DNA from: Dermacentor variabilis
Taxonomy: Eukaryota; Arthropoda; Arachnida; Ixodida; Ixodidae
Reading direction: 5' to 3'
DNA length: 64,000 nt
Assembly (NCBI RefSeq): GCF_050947875.1
Contig: NC_134571.1
Location: 223,706,024 to 223,770,023, forward strand
Within the stretch, counting starts at the first letter, position 1. The number at the start of each line of letters is the position of its first letter. Shown one piece after another: positions 1 through 10,876 of the stretch. Made by a program: the position numbers and the translations under genes. The notes beneath the pieces are model-generated. The model did not search any database, was not told the origin of the DNA, and saw only the letters and a program-made list of their open reading frames with translations.

Positions 1-110
1 TATTGGCAAAAGACAAGCAGTGTACATTCTCGTGCAATAGCAGAAATAAAATTTGCATGTCGAGATACGCTGGAATCATTGACGCGAGCTCGTAAACGGC
101 TCACCGTCGT

Positions 111-2250
111 CGTCGCACATGGTGGTCAGGTTAACGAGCGACAACCAGCAGCGGAAACAGATTGGACAGTGTGCCACCTGTTTGCAGCGACAGTCGCTGT
201 TAAAGATGAGCAACCTGCAGTGCGAAGCAATCGGGTGACGCAGGCATCTGCTGCCGCAGCCTACACAGCGACATGGACTACCCCGGATTTTAGCCGTTCA
301 CTCCTTTCCAACCTGCACGTTTCTTTTCTTTCGGGGGCCGCTAATGTGTGGCTCACACTTGATGTCTCACATTGTCTCAATATGGACAAGTTGATTTCGT
401 GGGCATCGCTTTCATCAGCTACTTTTGCGGGCCTTTCCAACCATGTGGCTATCAACTTTATACGCATCAGACTATGTAAGCACGTATGCTAGTCTCCGTT
501 CATGCCTAATCGCGGCCGAGAAAGGCCAGAGGCACAATTTGCCCATGGCTGCAGCAGGAAAGGGCGAACGGGGAGCACGAATCACGGTGCATGAAAATTG
601 GGAGTCTATGTCGCTGTGCAGGCTGCAGGAGCGAATGCTTACTTCGAGAGACTGCTTCCCAATGCAACTGACCAGGCCGCCACATCCGAGGAGCATAACA
701 CGCCGACTATAACCAAGTAAGATCACATCGAAATTAAACAGCAATCACCACATAAGGTTCAGACAATACATCATACATTGGCTACGAACCATATGGCAAC
801 AGTGAGCATTCACCATACACAGGTCTCTTACGGTACATTCAGCCGTCCACCTACAGGCGTAATGCTTGCCTTCGTCGCACGTGGTGGTCTAGTAACGAGC
901 GACAACCAGCAGCAGAAACAGATTGGACAGAGTGTCCCACCTGCTTACAATGACAGTCGCTGTTAAACATGAGCAACTTGCAGTGCGAAGCAATCGGGTG
1001 ACGCAGGCATGTGCTGCCACAGCCTAGACAGCGACATGGACTACCCATCATTTTAGCATTGACTCCTTTCCAATCTGCATGTTCCTTTTCTGTCGGAGGC
1101 CGCTAATGTGTGGCTCACACTTGGTGTCCCGCATTGTCTCAATATGGACAAGTCGCTTTCGTATGCGTCACCTTCATCAGCCACTTTTGCGGGCCTTTCT
1201 ACCCAATTTCATACACGTCCGACCATGTAAGCACGTATTCTGGTCTCCGTTCGTGCTTAATCGCAGCCGAGAAAGGCCAGAGGCACAATTTGCCCATGGC
1301 TGCAGCAGGAAAGGGTTAACGAGGAGCACAAATCACGGTGTGTGTAAATTGGGAGTCTATGTCATTGTGCAGGCTGCAGGAGCAAATGCTTACTTCGAGA
1401 AACTGCTTCCCAGTGCAAGCGACCAGGCCGCAATATTCAAAAAAGATAACACTGCAACCGTAACCAATTGACATAACAGCAAAATTAAACAGCAATCAGT
1501 CACCGCATGAGGTTCAGACAATACATTATACATGGGCTACGAACCATCTTACAGGCATAATGCTTGCCTTTGTCGCATGTAGTGGTCTGGTAACCTGCAA
1601 CAACCAGTGGTACAAACAGATTGGACAGAGCCTCGCACCTATTTGAACCAACAGTTGCCATTGAAGATGAGCAACTTCCATTGCGAAGCAATCAGGTGAC
1701 ATGGCTGCCACAACCAACACAGCAGCATGGACTACCCGGCATTTTAGCGTTAACTCCTTTCCAACCTGCAAATTTATTTTCTTTCGATGGCCGCTAATGT
1801 GTGGCTCACACTTTGTGTCCCACTTTGTCGCAATGTGGACAAGTCGCTTTTGTGGGCATCACCTTCGGCAGCCATTTTTGCGGGCCTTTCCACCCATACG
1901 GCTATCAACTTCATAGACTTCGAACCATGTAAGCACATATGCTGGTCTCCGTTTTGAGCAAATCATGGCCGAGGTAGGCCACAAGCACAATTTGCCCATG
2001 GCTGCAGCAGGCAAGAACGAACGGGGAGCACCAGTTACGGCGTGTATAGTGGGAGTCTATGTCGCTTTGCGGACTGCAGGAGCAAATGCTTACCTCGAGG
2101 GACTGCTTACCAATGCAACTGACCAGGCATCCACATCCGAGAAACGTAACACAGTTACCACAACCAAGTGGGGCAGCAAAACCAGATTCTGCAATCAATC
2201 ACTTCAGTGTAGCTTGTGCAAAGACCCAGGCTTTGAGGAAGAAGAGCAAT
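111..2250. repeat. Three-copy tandem repeat, unit about 0.70-0.76 kb
   Basis: Three diverged copies lie head to tail, starting near 111, 873 and 1571. Each opens with a version of cgtcgcacatggtgg and a string ending in acaaccagc, and later carries gctaatgtgtggctcacac and a block around cccatggctgcagcagg. Unit 1 is 762 bp and unit 2 is 698 bp; most of the difference is an extra stretch of about 57 bp just before the unit 1/2 junction. Unit 3 decays after about 2230. ORFs inside are short and not shared between copies, so I do not call a gene. This could be a small satellite or a duplicated segment of a larger transposon. The first 110 bases show nothing recognisable. Confidence 0.85.
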
Positions 2251-2608
2251 CATCAACGAGACTAGGAATATGGAAAATGAGAAAGCTTGCATTCAAGAGA
2301 GAAGCCACTCTGCTCTGCAGGCATTGAAGGCTAAAAAATTACCGACGATTACGTTACTTCCTAATGCGAAATTTGAGCGCAGCAAATAAGCTGTTTCACC
2401 TTTTGGATAGATTGAGGCAAAGAAATCGAGCAACACATGTATGCGCTATCACATAATTTTTTTTTATTTTTCACACGTATTCTTTTAACAAAGACTCCAC
2501 TAACAGTTCTTGACAGTCATGAAGGAAGCTTTGTGGTCGGAGAAATAGACTGATATATGTTCGACTTGGTACACCAATGCTTGATTCTCAAAGACGAGAT
2601 CTATACAA
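2251..2608. other. No feature seen
   Basis: AT-rich spacer with a T-rich run near 2457-2470. No coding, RNA or repeat signal could be supported. Confidence 0.6.
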
Positions 2609-2917
2609 GTGCCTCGCGAGGTTGTCACAGCCGTGGGGGAAGCAGAGGCTAAGCGCCGCCGCCGAGAAGACCCTGCCGTTCGCGCCGCCGAAGCGGAGGC
2701 TCATCGCCGCCGTCCAGAGCAACCAGCAGTAAGCGAGGCTGAAGCAGAAGCTCATCGCCGCCGCCGAGAAGACCCTGCAGTTCGCGCCGCCGAAGCGGAG
2801 GCTCATCGCCGCCGTCGAGAGCAACCAGCAGTAAGCGGAAGCGGAGGGGGGCGGCGTGTACACCCAGCGGCAAACGATGGGGGCAGAAGCGCGCGCAGCA
2901 AGCGGACAACACGATAA
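2609..2917 (+). CDS. Hypothetical protein of 17-residue Ala/Glu/Arg repeats
   Basis: An ORF of 102 codons with an ATG start. Residues about 10-76 are four copies of a 17-residue unit of the type REDPAVRAAEAEAHRRR or PEQPAVSEAEAEAHRRR, alternating so that the DNA period is 102 bp. The unit is highly charged and predicted helical, with an R-rich knot between acidic Ala/Glu stretches, and could form a coiled coil. The tail is Gly/Arg rich. I know of no function. Maintenance of the frame through a repeat that changes synonymously supports coding at some time, but no splice partners or promoter are evident. It may be one exon, or a fragment, of a longer repeat protein. The opposite strand is also open here, as expected for GC-rich repeats. 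Confidence 0.4.
   Translation: MPREVVTAVGEAEAKRRRREDPAVRAAEAEAHRRRPEQPAVSEAEAEAHRRRREDPAVRAAEAEAHRRRREQPAVSGSGGGRRVHPAANDGGRSARSKRTTR
2641..2835 (+). repeat. 102-bp period coding minisatellite
   Basis: gagaagaccctgc recurs at 2664 and 2766, which gives the 102-bp period. Each period holds two related 51-bp half units. Confidence 0.8.
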
Positions 2918-3157
2918 AGGGAGGAGGGAAGAGATAGCAGCGACTGACTGATGCCGCTGACGGCGATAGTGAGTCAACCCCAGCTATCCGCCACACAAGA
3001 ACAGGGGGGGGGGACCCTTTCCTCCTCTTTCTGCATGGCGGCGACGGTGTTCTATGCAGTCACGTTATCTTGACTCTCTAGCGGCGTCAGCGGCATCCAG
3101 CGGTATCAGTCGGTCGCTGCTAGCGCTGGAGGGATGAAAGGGGGGCGGAGCTGGTTA

Positions 3158-3202
3158 CGAGGCCGACGCCGACGACGACGACGACGCCGACGACGACGCG
3201 AA
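3158..3202. repeat. GAC/CGA trinucleotide run
   Basis: Imperfect gac/gcc triplets between 3158 and 3202. Low-complexity DNA with no further meaning visible. The stretch 3203-3650 holds nothing I can support. Confidence 0.8.
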
Positions 3203-3650
3203 ACCCAGGAACGGACGCCAAAGAGCTGCGCTCTAAAACATAAAGAAAAGTAAAATGGTGCATAGCACATGGTGCATAGGTTAATGCAAGAGACATGCCG
3301 ATGCTGCATCAGCTATTTCAGGAGAGGAATTGTGCATGACAACATACACTAGAAGATACTGCTACAGATATGTTAGACTACTAGACAGTGACTAGTATTA
3401 AGTATCAGCGGAGAATCGGTTGACCTTTATGTTTGGATGAGGATGAATGACCTCTAACAAAAATGGGCAATGAAAAAGCTTGCATCTATAGATGAAAAAT
3501 GGCACTTGGCACAAACGGATTTGACATTGCTAGGAAGCTGATTAAGGGCAAACTGACGGAATTCGATCTTTTTGCCAGCGTCGTCCGTGCTTGGTCGGAT
3601 GTTGCAGGTGCATCTGAAGACGAATTTCTAGAAAGTCCTTTTTGAGTTAC

Positions 3651-4162
3651 CTGGATGACTCAGCCAAATCTCCGTGCTGGTGGAATGGTGGCTGAAGCTC
3701 TTTTCAGTCTTAACACAGTCCTCTGCAGACTTGATATCTCATCCATATTCCTCTGCATGGGCTTCTTTGTTCGTGGTGTAAAAGCCTTGCGAATTCGGCT
3801 CCAGCCCCTTCCTGTTGGTGCAGATAGGAGCTCCTGTGATGACCAAGATGTGCTTGGCGTAGACTCTGTTGGGGCAGAACGGTGACACATGAGATACAGC
3901 ACAGATTAGCCAAACTCATGTGCATTTTCTTTTATGTTCGAACCAATTATACTGAACCATAAATATGAACAAACATTCATATCTGCTGCAAACAGCAAGC
4001 CAATACAGCATATTTCAAAGATATTTATTTCTGAACCACGTGTTGTTTACCTTGTAGTAGTAGCCAACGTCCACACAATGGCCTTGTCGTAGCAGGCAGC
4101 AGCTTCTGTTTAGTGCGTGGAGCGTGTTGCTTTCTACTAGTGCCGTCCTCATTACTGCATGT
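3651..4162 (-). CDS. Possible two-exon gene fragment (3' end)
   Basis: On the minus strand, exon 4162-4051 (112 bp) follows a pyrimidine-rich ttctgttccag acceptor and ends with AAG|gtaaac. Exon 3865-3651 (215 bp) follows tctgccccaacag and ends at CAG|gtaact. Joined in the frame that stays open longest, they give about 105 residues, beginning TCSNEDGTSRKQ and running through STPSTSWSSQELL and a basic segment with SSLQRTVLRLKR. A TGA at 3662-3660 comes just before the second donor, so this would be the last coding exon or a disrupted one. The protein is not recognised. The basic region followed by a short leucine-rich helix is seen in THAP-type DNA-binding proteins, but I see no zinc ligands that would prove it. 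Upstream exons would lie beyond 4170. The paired splice signals are the main support. Confidence 0.3.
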
Positions 4163-4169
4163 CTGGAAC

Positions 4170-5893
4170 AGAAATTTTGACTGAATCAGAAATTGAAAAA
4201 GCAGAATTTTGCAATATGAAATGCAAAAAGGTGTGACATATATATGTGCTTAAGCAGCATGTTAAATAAATATTGCTATTGTCCATAAAATTGATGTCTG
4301 CCTAACTACAATGCATGTCAACAGCTTAAGTATTATTAAGATCACAAATGAGAACATTTGTGTGTTCATTTATACTCTAGAAGAGATCACACTGCTGGTT
4401 CCACAAGCAAATGCATGAAAGTCATGAAGCTATTAGAACTGATGCATTATTTTTCTGCACGAACGTGATGCACCACTTCACTACTGCGAAAATAAATGCC
4501 CTACGGTAAACCAAACTGAACAGCAAGAACATTTGGAACCAACAAGTACGAAATATGGGTGAATTATCATGCTTGCAACTGTTTAATGCATTAAATTCTG
4601 TACTTTCACTTCATTTTACCAAAGGATTATTCGGTTTTGTGGACGAAAGAAGTTGCCTGCGGACTCGAAAAAAAAGTTTAATATGTATATTGATAAGGCT
4701 ACTCAGTCACCTACGACCACGGCTACAATAAGATGAAAAATGAGACGCGCGTTCCGATATCGCTCTTTCTTTCCTGCTTGTGTGTGTATAACGACAGCAT
4801 CGCAAGTAAAGGTTTATTTAGGAAACAGCAACCGAGATCCTGACTGCCCATATGTAATGCAGGATCTAGTTCGTTAAGTTGTGCCCGCCTGGAAGGTAAT
4901 GAGACGGATGTTATATGACGATTCAAGCAGCGGTGTTAAACGACTCACCGTTATTGCCGTTGTAAGCCGCAGCAAAATCCAGCTCCCGTTTCGATGCAGA
5001 CGTGTTCCGAATGGCTCACGACCGAAACCCAACTTCCGGGCTTACATGTCCGCTTGCAAACACGTAACTTCACCCCAAGTTAAGTAACGCGAGACATCGA
5101 AGCGCAAGAAACTAGTTTTAGAAACAAAGAAGCAGCCAGTCTGAGTGTACGAACGAATGAATCCGTGCCGCCGTGTTCTCGAAAATACCGGTAAAAATTT
5201 TAAATCCTGGCCAGAGGTCACGTGAAAGATCGATGATGCTGAACGCTATTTGCGTTTATAATGACGAAGAAACAATAAACTTACTAACAAAGAGTACAAT
5301 ATCTAATTAGCAATGATAATTTTGCCCTGTTTTTTATGTAAGGAAAATGTTTCGGTATTTGTAAGAGAAAGTTTGTAAGATAAAATTGCGCTTATTACAA
5401 CGCCTCTACCGGGAAATGTTGGAACTAACGTAAGCATCCCGAAGTGATGCTACTACGCTGGCTTTCTTAGCCGCGGCGCGTGGTCGATTTTTTCGCCGTC
5501 TGTGGCCATTTGTTGAACTTGAGAGTGTGCTACCCCTGTTTTCGCCAACGTAACGTCGCCATGACGAGCGCGCGCGCGCGCGCGCGCGTTACGTCGGTGT
5601 GTATTGGCGCCTTTACGCTTTAATACAACGGTGTGTCTCATTCCTGTGCAGCGTTTCAGTTTTAACCGGAAAGACTCAGTGAAAGAAAATTTACAATAAA
5701 GCTAGGGCGATGATCTGCACGCAGCCGCAAGTTACACATGCGTTCCGATGAGAGTAGCCTGTCGAAGTTAGCCATGTGGTACCTAGCGGCTCAAGCAATC
5801 ATCACTTTTTTGTTCGTTTCTGCGTCCATTCTGCCTGCGTCAGTGACGAGAACGAAAAGTGGGAAGGCCGATAAATCGAAGGGGGCGGGGGAA
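4170..5893. other. No gene seen; contains a (CG)n run
   Basis: Noncoding DNA without recognisable features except an alternating CG run at about 5569-5588, which is a potential Z-DNA tract. The short ORFs here are not supported. Confidence 0.55.
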
Positions 5894-5972
5894 GGCGGTA
5901 GCGTAGTGGTTAGCGTGCCCAGCTCCCAATTGTAGAAGGCTGCGGATACAGGGGCTCGAATCACGTGGTTTA
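5894..5972 (+). repeat. tRNA-like sequence, probably a SINE head
   Basis: ggtagcgtagtggttagcg at about 5897 fits a pol III A box and ggctcgaatca near 5953 fits a B box, at tRNA-like spacing. No clean acceptor stem or anticodon loop can be folded by eye, so I read it as a tRNA-derived SINE head or tRNA pseudogene and not a working tRNA. Confidence 0.45.
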
Positions 5973-8002
5973 TTTGTGAAAACACCTTTCTGTTCTCTCT
6001 GGTGATGACGAAGCTCAGGATGAGGCGGCAGCCTGACGACCACGGTCGCCGTCAGCGTAACACAATACGCGGGCGTGCAAAGTTGCATCTAAAGTCGAAA
6101 GCATATCCAGAGGAAATACAGTATGCTCCTATCGACAAAAAAAAATTGATGAACAATGAGCACTGTTGTTGAGTGAGGTTGTACACCGATAATTTCACCA
6201 AAGACAGGGTCGCGCTCCTATCCCGGTAATTAGACGTAATTAGAGGGAATGTACATCAACAGCATGTCAACTAACGTGTAAGTGATACTTCATTAAGAGC
6301 GTTGCGTGTTTGTGTTGTGTGTAGCACTAGCGAGTAGTGTAAGAGATGACACTGAAGAGAAAGCGGTGAGTCCGCGAAAAGTAGTTCAGGATGGCCCTAT
6401 TAAACGTCAGCGCCGTGTTGAAGAAAGCCTGCGACTTCAGTTGCACAGGTCGCCAGAAAGGCTTGAGTGGTAGCATACCGTTGGGCGTATTTGGTAACCA
6501 CAGCGATAGACAGACACTTTGTGAAAGCGAAAAGACGAATAGGGCCGAGTGAGTTGAAAATGAGTTCAGTGAGAGAACTTGCGTGGTGTATAAGAGATTG
6601 AAGAAGACGATCACTTTAGATGGACGGTTTTTTCAAGCTAAATAGAATATGCCAACCCAAACGAATCAGCGTGGTCATACTTGCGCGACACGCCATGGTT
6701 GCCTGCCACCAGGACATCATGGAGTTACGGCTGTGACAGTTCGCACTGGGTGCTTGAGAATAAAAACGAGCACTTCAGAGACGTCCGAGGGACGTTTCTA
6801 AGATACAAGATCACATCCTGAAAAAAAAAAAGAGCTTACGAACAGGGACATCAGAAAATCGAGTATTACAGCGCTTGTTGATTTTGTTCAGCATGACATC
6901 AACGTTTTATTCAGCGTTTATCTCTGAGAAACTGAGTTCAACGTATGTTTATTTGCATTGCAATGGCGGGCGTAAGGAAAGCATTAGAGGGTGCCTGAGT
7001 ACTCTGTGTAGATTACGTACGACAATGATAGCAAGAATACAACATTATGAAATAATATAATTCGAAAACAAGTTCAGTTATTATTTCAGTGCAGTGAAAA
7101 GAAAGTGCGTCCACAGTATATAGTGGATGAGGAAAATAATGTACATACTACAAAAAGTCTTGTAGGTCTGTAGCAAACTGGATAGACCATTCGCGTCTTG
7201 GCAACGGGATACAAGTCACTCCTGAAGGCGGAAAGTCTAGTGGGCAAATCGGACAGTTGGCTCTCGCAGTGATGAAACCCTGCAAAGGACGCGATAACGC
7301 CACGACTACACACGACATTACGCCAACAAATAATGCCATTTTTTTTAAAGCAAAGCTTTCCTTGCCTCTTCTTTCGACTTTCCACTGCTGCTGCTGCTGC
7401 CATGCACGCCGAGTTGGGGGGCGGGTGGTGCATACATGGAAGGAATGGCGATGCGAGAAACTCGTTTCGAGCTTTTCACCGCGTCACACGTGCACAGTGC
7501 TCTCTGGAGCTCCCTGGGCGTCGTTACACTAGCTTCTTTACAGCTGTAATGATCTGTGACACCCCGCAAAAGCATTGCGAAAAACTGCAGCGCTTACCGG
7601 TCTGCTAACGTGAAAGTCCTGAGGAGAGGTAAATAGAATGGTAGAGAGCGAGCAAGGAGATGAGGCAGAGAATGGTTAAAACCGGCGCAATCGCGAAAGG
7701 AGTGAATAACAGACTTGCCACTCTTCGCTCGCACTTTCCATACAGGAGGGAAGGTCGTGACAGGGAAAACGTTACGTTAAGGAAACGAAGGTAAGGAAAC
7801 GCCACTACTGTAGACACCACAGCAGTTGCGGGCCAAATGGAAGGTACGGTACTGTACGTTTCTGCTATTTTCAAAAACAAACACCATGCAAATTCGTCAA
7901 GCGGACTATTGACGTAGGGCATGCAAATTCAAAGCCGCATTAAATCACCCTAGGATCTATGCAACACTGAGGAAGCGGTCGCACGTCAAATCAACGCTTC
8001 TG
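5973..8002. other. No gene seen
   Basis: Noncoding. A (CTG)5 run at about 7386-7400 is the only simple repeat. The 105-codon minus-strand ORF at 7605-7922 has no motif and a simple hydrophobic composition, so it is not called. Confidence 0.5.
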
Positions 8003-8092
8003 TGCCCGCCGCGGTAGCTGTGTTGGCATCGCCACTACGGTGGACCTCATAATCTTATTATGGTCTTAGCACGTGGAGCCTCATAGTTCTGC
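8003..8092 (+). mobile_element. Internally deleted Ruka-like SINE remnant
   Basis: The head gcccgccgcggtagctg joins directly to the 3' body (ccactacggtggacctcataat, then a decayed form of ggttttggcacgtaaaaccc). This is the order seen in the full copies at 9111 and 11299 with the middle missing. Confidence 0.6.
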
Positions 8093-8693
8093 CAACACGT
8101 CTGCCGCGATGCGATGTGCCATGTGAAGCAATGACAATGTTCAACCCTCTCATAATTTATAAACAATGGCGCGCCACAACGCCTCAAGAAAACACGTCTC
8201 ACAGTTTGTTGTGTACTACCCAGACAAAAAGCAGTGGTGCACGCAAAGCAACATTTGTCATCAACTCGCTACTCTCGTATTGCACTAAACGCTGAAGAAA
8301 TTACACATTCGCAGCCAGCATTACCGCTAATTATCGTCAATAAAAGCAAACAACACAAAAGCTTCGCTCATATCGATTTCTACAGTGCGTGGGATCGGCA
8401 TAATGTTTTAGGCTGAGAATTTATATGCATAAGATTGGCGCTCATTAATAGAATATTTTCATTAGCAGTGAGGAAGAGCAGCTGTAGTGTCCACGGTAAT
8501 ACGGCTTCAATCCCATGGCCATTACATCATTGCCAACTTCCGTAGGATCGTAGTCGTCAAAATGGGATATAAGTGACAGGGAAATCAGGAAGTTGATGAA
8601 TGGCAAGAAGACAGAAGGTTGCACAAGACTTCAGGAAAAATAATGACTTTTTGAGCAGCATGGTCAGGGGGCCGTGCTATGGTTTCAACGTCT

Positions 8694-8744
8694 ATTAAAG
8701 ATCCCCCAAAATATTAACTGCAGGCATTTTGGGGGATCTTTAAT
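8694..8744. repeat. Perfect 19-bp inverted repeat with 13-nt loop
   Basis: The left arm attaaagatcccccaaaat (8694-8712) and the right arm attttgggggatctttaat (8726-8744) are perfectly complementary, separated by attaactgcaggc. The RNA would be a stable hairpin on either strand. No SINE or LINE sequence explains it. It may be a small foldback element, a palindromic insertion scar or a small-RNA precursor. Confidence 0.85.
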
Positions 8745-9110
8745 GGGTCGAGAATTCGCCAAAATTCCGGACAAATAAATTGGCTGTTGAAGGAGTACAG
8801 CCAAAACTCGATGGTGCGAAATAAGGCGAGTATGTCGGCATGTGTTGTAGAGAGGTCAAGTAGGTCCTTTGCCCGACGCCAGCGCCCGGCAAATGTCAGG
8901 CTACTGCACATATAAGCGAGATGCCCGGTCGTCAGTAGTTACAGGGTAATTCGGGCATAAACTTTTGGCCGCGGACTGCATGCACTATAAATACAATGCA
9001 CTCTACGTCATTTTCCGACAGCTTGTACCGATTCTCGCGCCATGATGACGCAAACAAATTGTCTCACGTGCCCACGGTCACCTTCCTCGAACTGCCAACA
9101 TTCCTTACCA

Positions 9111-9340
9111 GCCGTAGTTGCTTAGTGGATAGTGTTGGGTTGCTAAGCACGAGGCCGCGAAATCCAAAACTAGGCACGGCGGCTGTATTTTGATGGGGGC
9201 GAAATGCGAAAACACCCGTGTACTTACATTTAAGTGGACGGTAAAGAACCCCAGCTGGTCCAAACTATAATGGAATCCCCCACTACGGCGTACCTCATAA
9301 TCAGATCGTGGTTTGCCCCTAAAACCCCATAATTTATTAC
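9111..9340 (+). mobile_element. Ruka: Ruka SINE, full length, with target duplication
   Basis: A tRNA-derived head with an A-box-like tagttgcttagtgg is followed by the diagnostic body (gatgggggcgaaatgcgaaaacaccc, aaagaaccccag, ctacggcg.acctcataat) and the end aaaaccccataattta. A 7-bp duplication cttacca flanks it (9104-9110 and 9341-9347). The family is known from ixodid ticks. It codes for nothing and relies on pol III transcription and a LINE reverse transcriptase. The head has lost its B box, so this copy is probably silent. Confidence 0.88.
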
Positions 9341-9347
9341 TTACCAT

Positions 9348-10560
9348 TTCTTAAGGATGTCCTTGAGAGTCGCAGAACTCTTGAATACAAGTAAGTGTCA
9401 GGAGTTGTGCGCGAGGTCTTTGAGTATGTGGGTAGCCATTTTGGCGTTCGATATCTGCTAGTCTACATTGTGGCTATATTATATAGAAAAGACAAATCCC
9501 GCATATGTAAGTGCACAATAATCTTAAATAATAGTCTTCTTCCACGCACGTGGATAACCGTGACAGGACAGTACTTTCACAACTAGCCGGAAGCACTGTA
9601 TATGCAATGCCCAAAGGTGTGCCTGGCCCGCTGGCCAGTAAATGGGACGTAATGTAAGCAGCTTCGGCCACAGCATGTTAACGGACGACCACATAGAGAC
9701 AGGCTGTATAGTTCTTGTGCCGTGCCTTTTGCCTCAAGGTGCAAAACCAACTTATCCATGTATCCAACTAAATAGCTATGCACATCTCGATTTGCAGCTG
9801 CTGTGGTAGCCAATGAGTGCGGATAGCAAAGTCACTAGGGAAATAATGGGGGGCATCTTAACGAAATCGATGAGTCAAAATCAAAAGCCGTCCACCACGG
9901 CGTCTCTCGTAGACGCTGTGCGACGTTCGGACGTTAAGAATGTGTGCCGACTGAAGAAAGGCTACTGCGGGGTGCTTCCGACGATTACCCTAGCTTGTTT
10001 ACTTCTTAGTATCAAAAAAAAAGGAAAAGAAAACGGTGTCAAAAAGCCCCGAATCAATCGTCGCTCGTCGCGACTAAACACTCCTAGGATGATACGTCAT
10101 TTCTAGGCGACGAGCGGCTACGCTTTATCACGAACACTGATAACACCGGTAGGACAAGCATTGTGGCGAAGTTCAATGCGCAGGGATAGCTTCTGATTAT
10201 TTTTTGTCTTGTTGACATCATCACGCGTCACCACGGGAAGTTTGAAATGTTAAGGTCAGTACGCCACGTGGTGGTACTCCCACGAACTAAACCCTCGTGT
10301 CCAGTAAAGCTGGATACGAACATCGCTGCATTGGTAGATTTATATGCTTTGTACTAAATACTACAGCCCTATATGAGTAGCCTAGACTTATGGCTTGGTG
10401 GCATTAACCTCTCTCCTAATATCAGAAAAAGCGCCATCCTATGTTTCGCTTAAGCATTCCTGTGCGAATTTCGACTCTATCGAAAAGAGAGTGTCCCACA
10501 GGTGAATTCACATAAATATTTGGGTTTAATATACAACGAAAAGCACAATTAGAGTCCGCA
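9348..10560. other. No gene seen
   Basis: Noncoding spacer. The plus ORF at 9813-10106 (97 codons) has no motif and ends in a Lys/Arg-rich low-complexity tail, so it is not called. Confidence 0.5.
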
Positions 10561-10726
10561 TATAGGGTATATTGCCAAGCGCTTGGGTCACTTGTTCCCA
10601 GAAGACGAGGACGGGCTGGATTACGAGCTTGCGCCTTGATCTTTTTGTCAGTGCTTCGCTGCCACTTCGACGACTCGGTATTGGCCCCTTTTAGAATTCG
10701 CCTGTCAATTAAACGTGACATTTTTC

Positions 10727-10744
10727 TGGTAGAAGTGCGGGGTA
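10727..10744 (+). promoter_or_regulatory. Primer-binding site, tRNA-Ala-like
   Basis: tggtagaagtgcggggta follows the LTR end after six bases. The same site recurs in the other Ty3 copies (20638-20621, 32671-32654 and about 36110). Its complement ends CCACCA with an acceptor sequence closest, of those I know, to tRNA-Ala. One mismatch within the CCA-matching part suggests decay. Confidence 0.7.
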
Positions 10745-10876
10745 TTCTCGAACCATGTAGCAGACTCCTCCCAGCAGCAGGAACGCTCGACCGGTAACGG
10801 AGCTCCCGCCAGTACACTGCGCCAGCCGGAGAATCCCGGGATTGACCCCTGAGTTTGACCTGCGAGAACAACGGCA

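Noticed and set aside
111..2250. CRISPR-like or bacterial repeat array
   Set aside because: Units are 0.7 kb, only three, diverged over their whole length, and the genome is eukaryotic.
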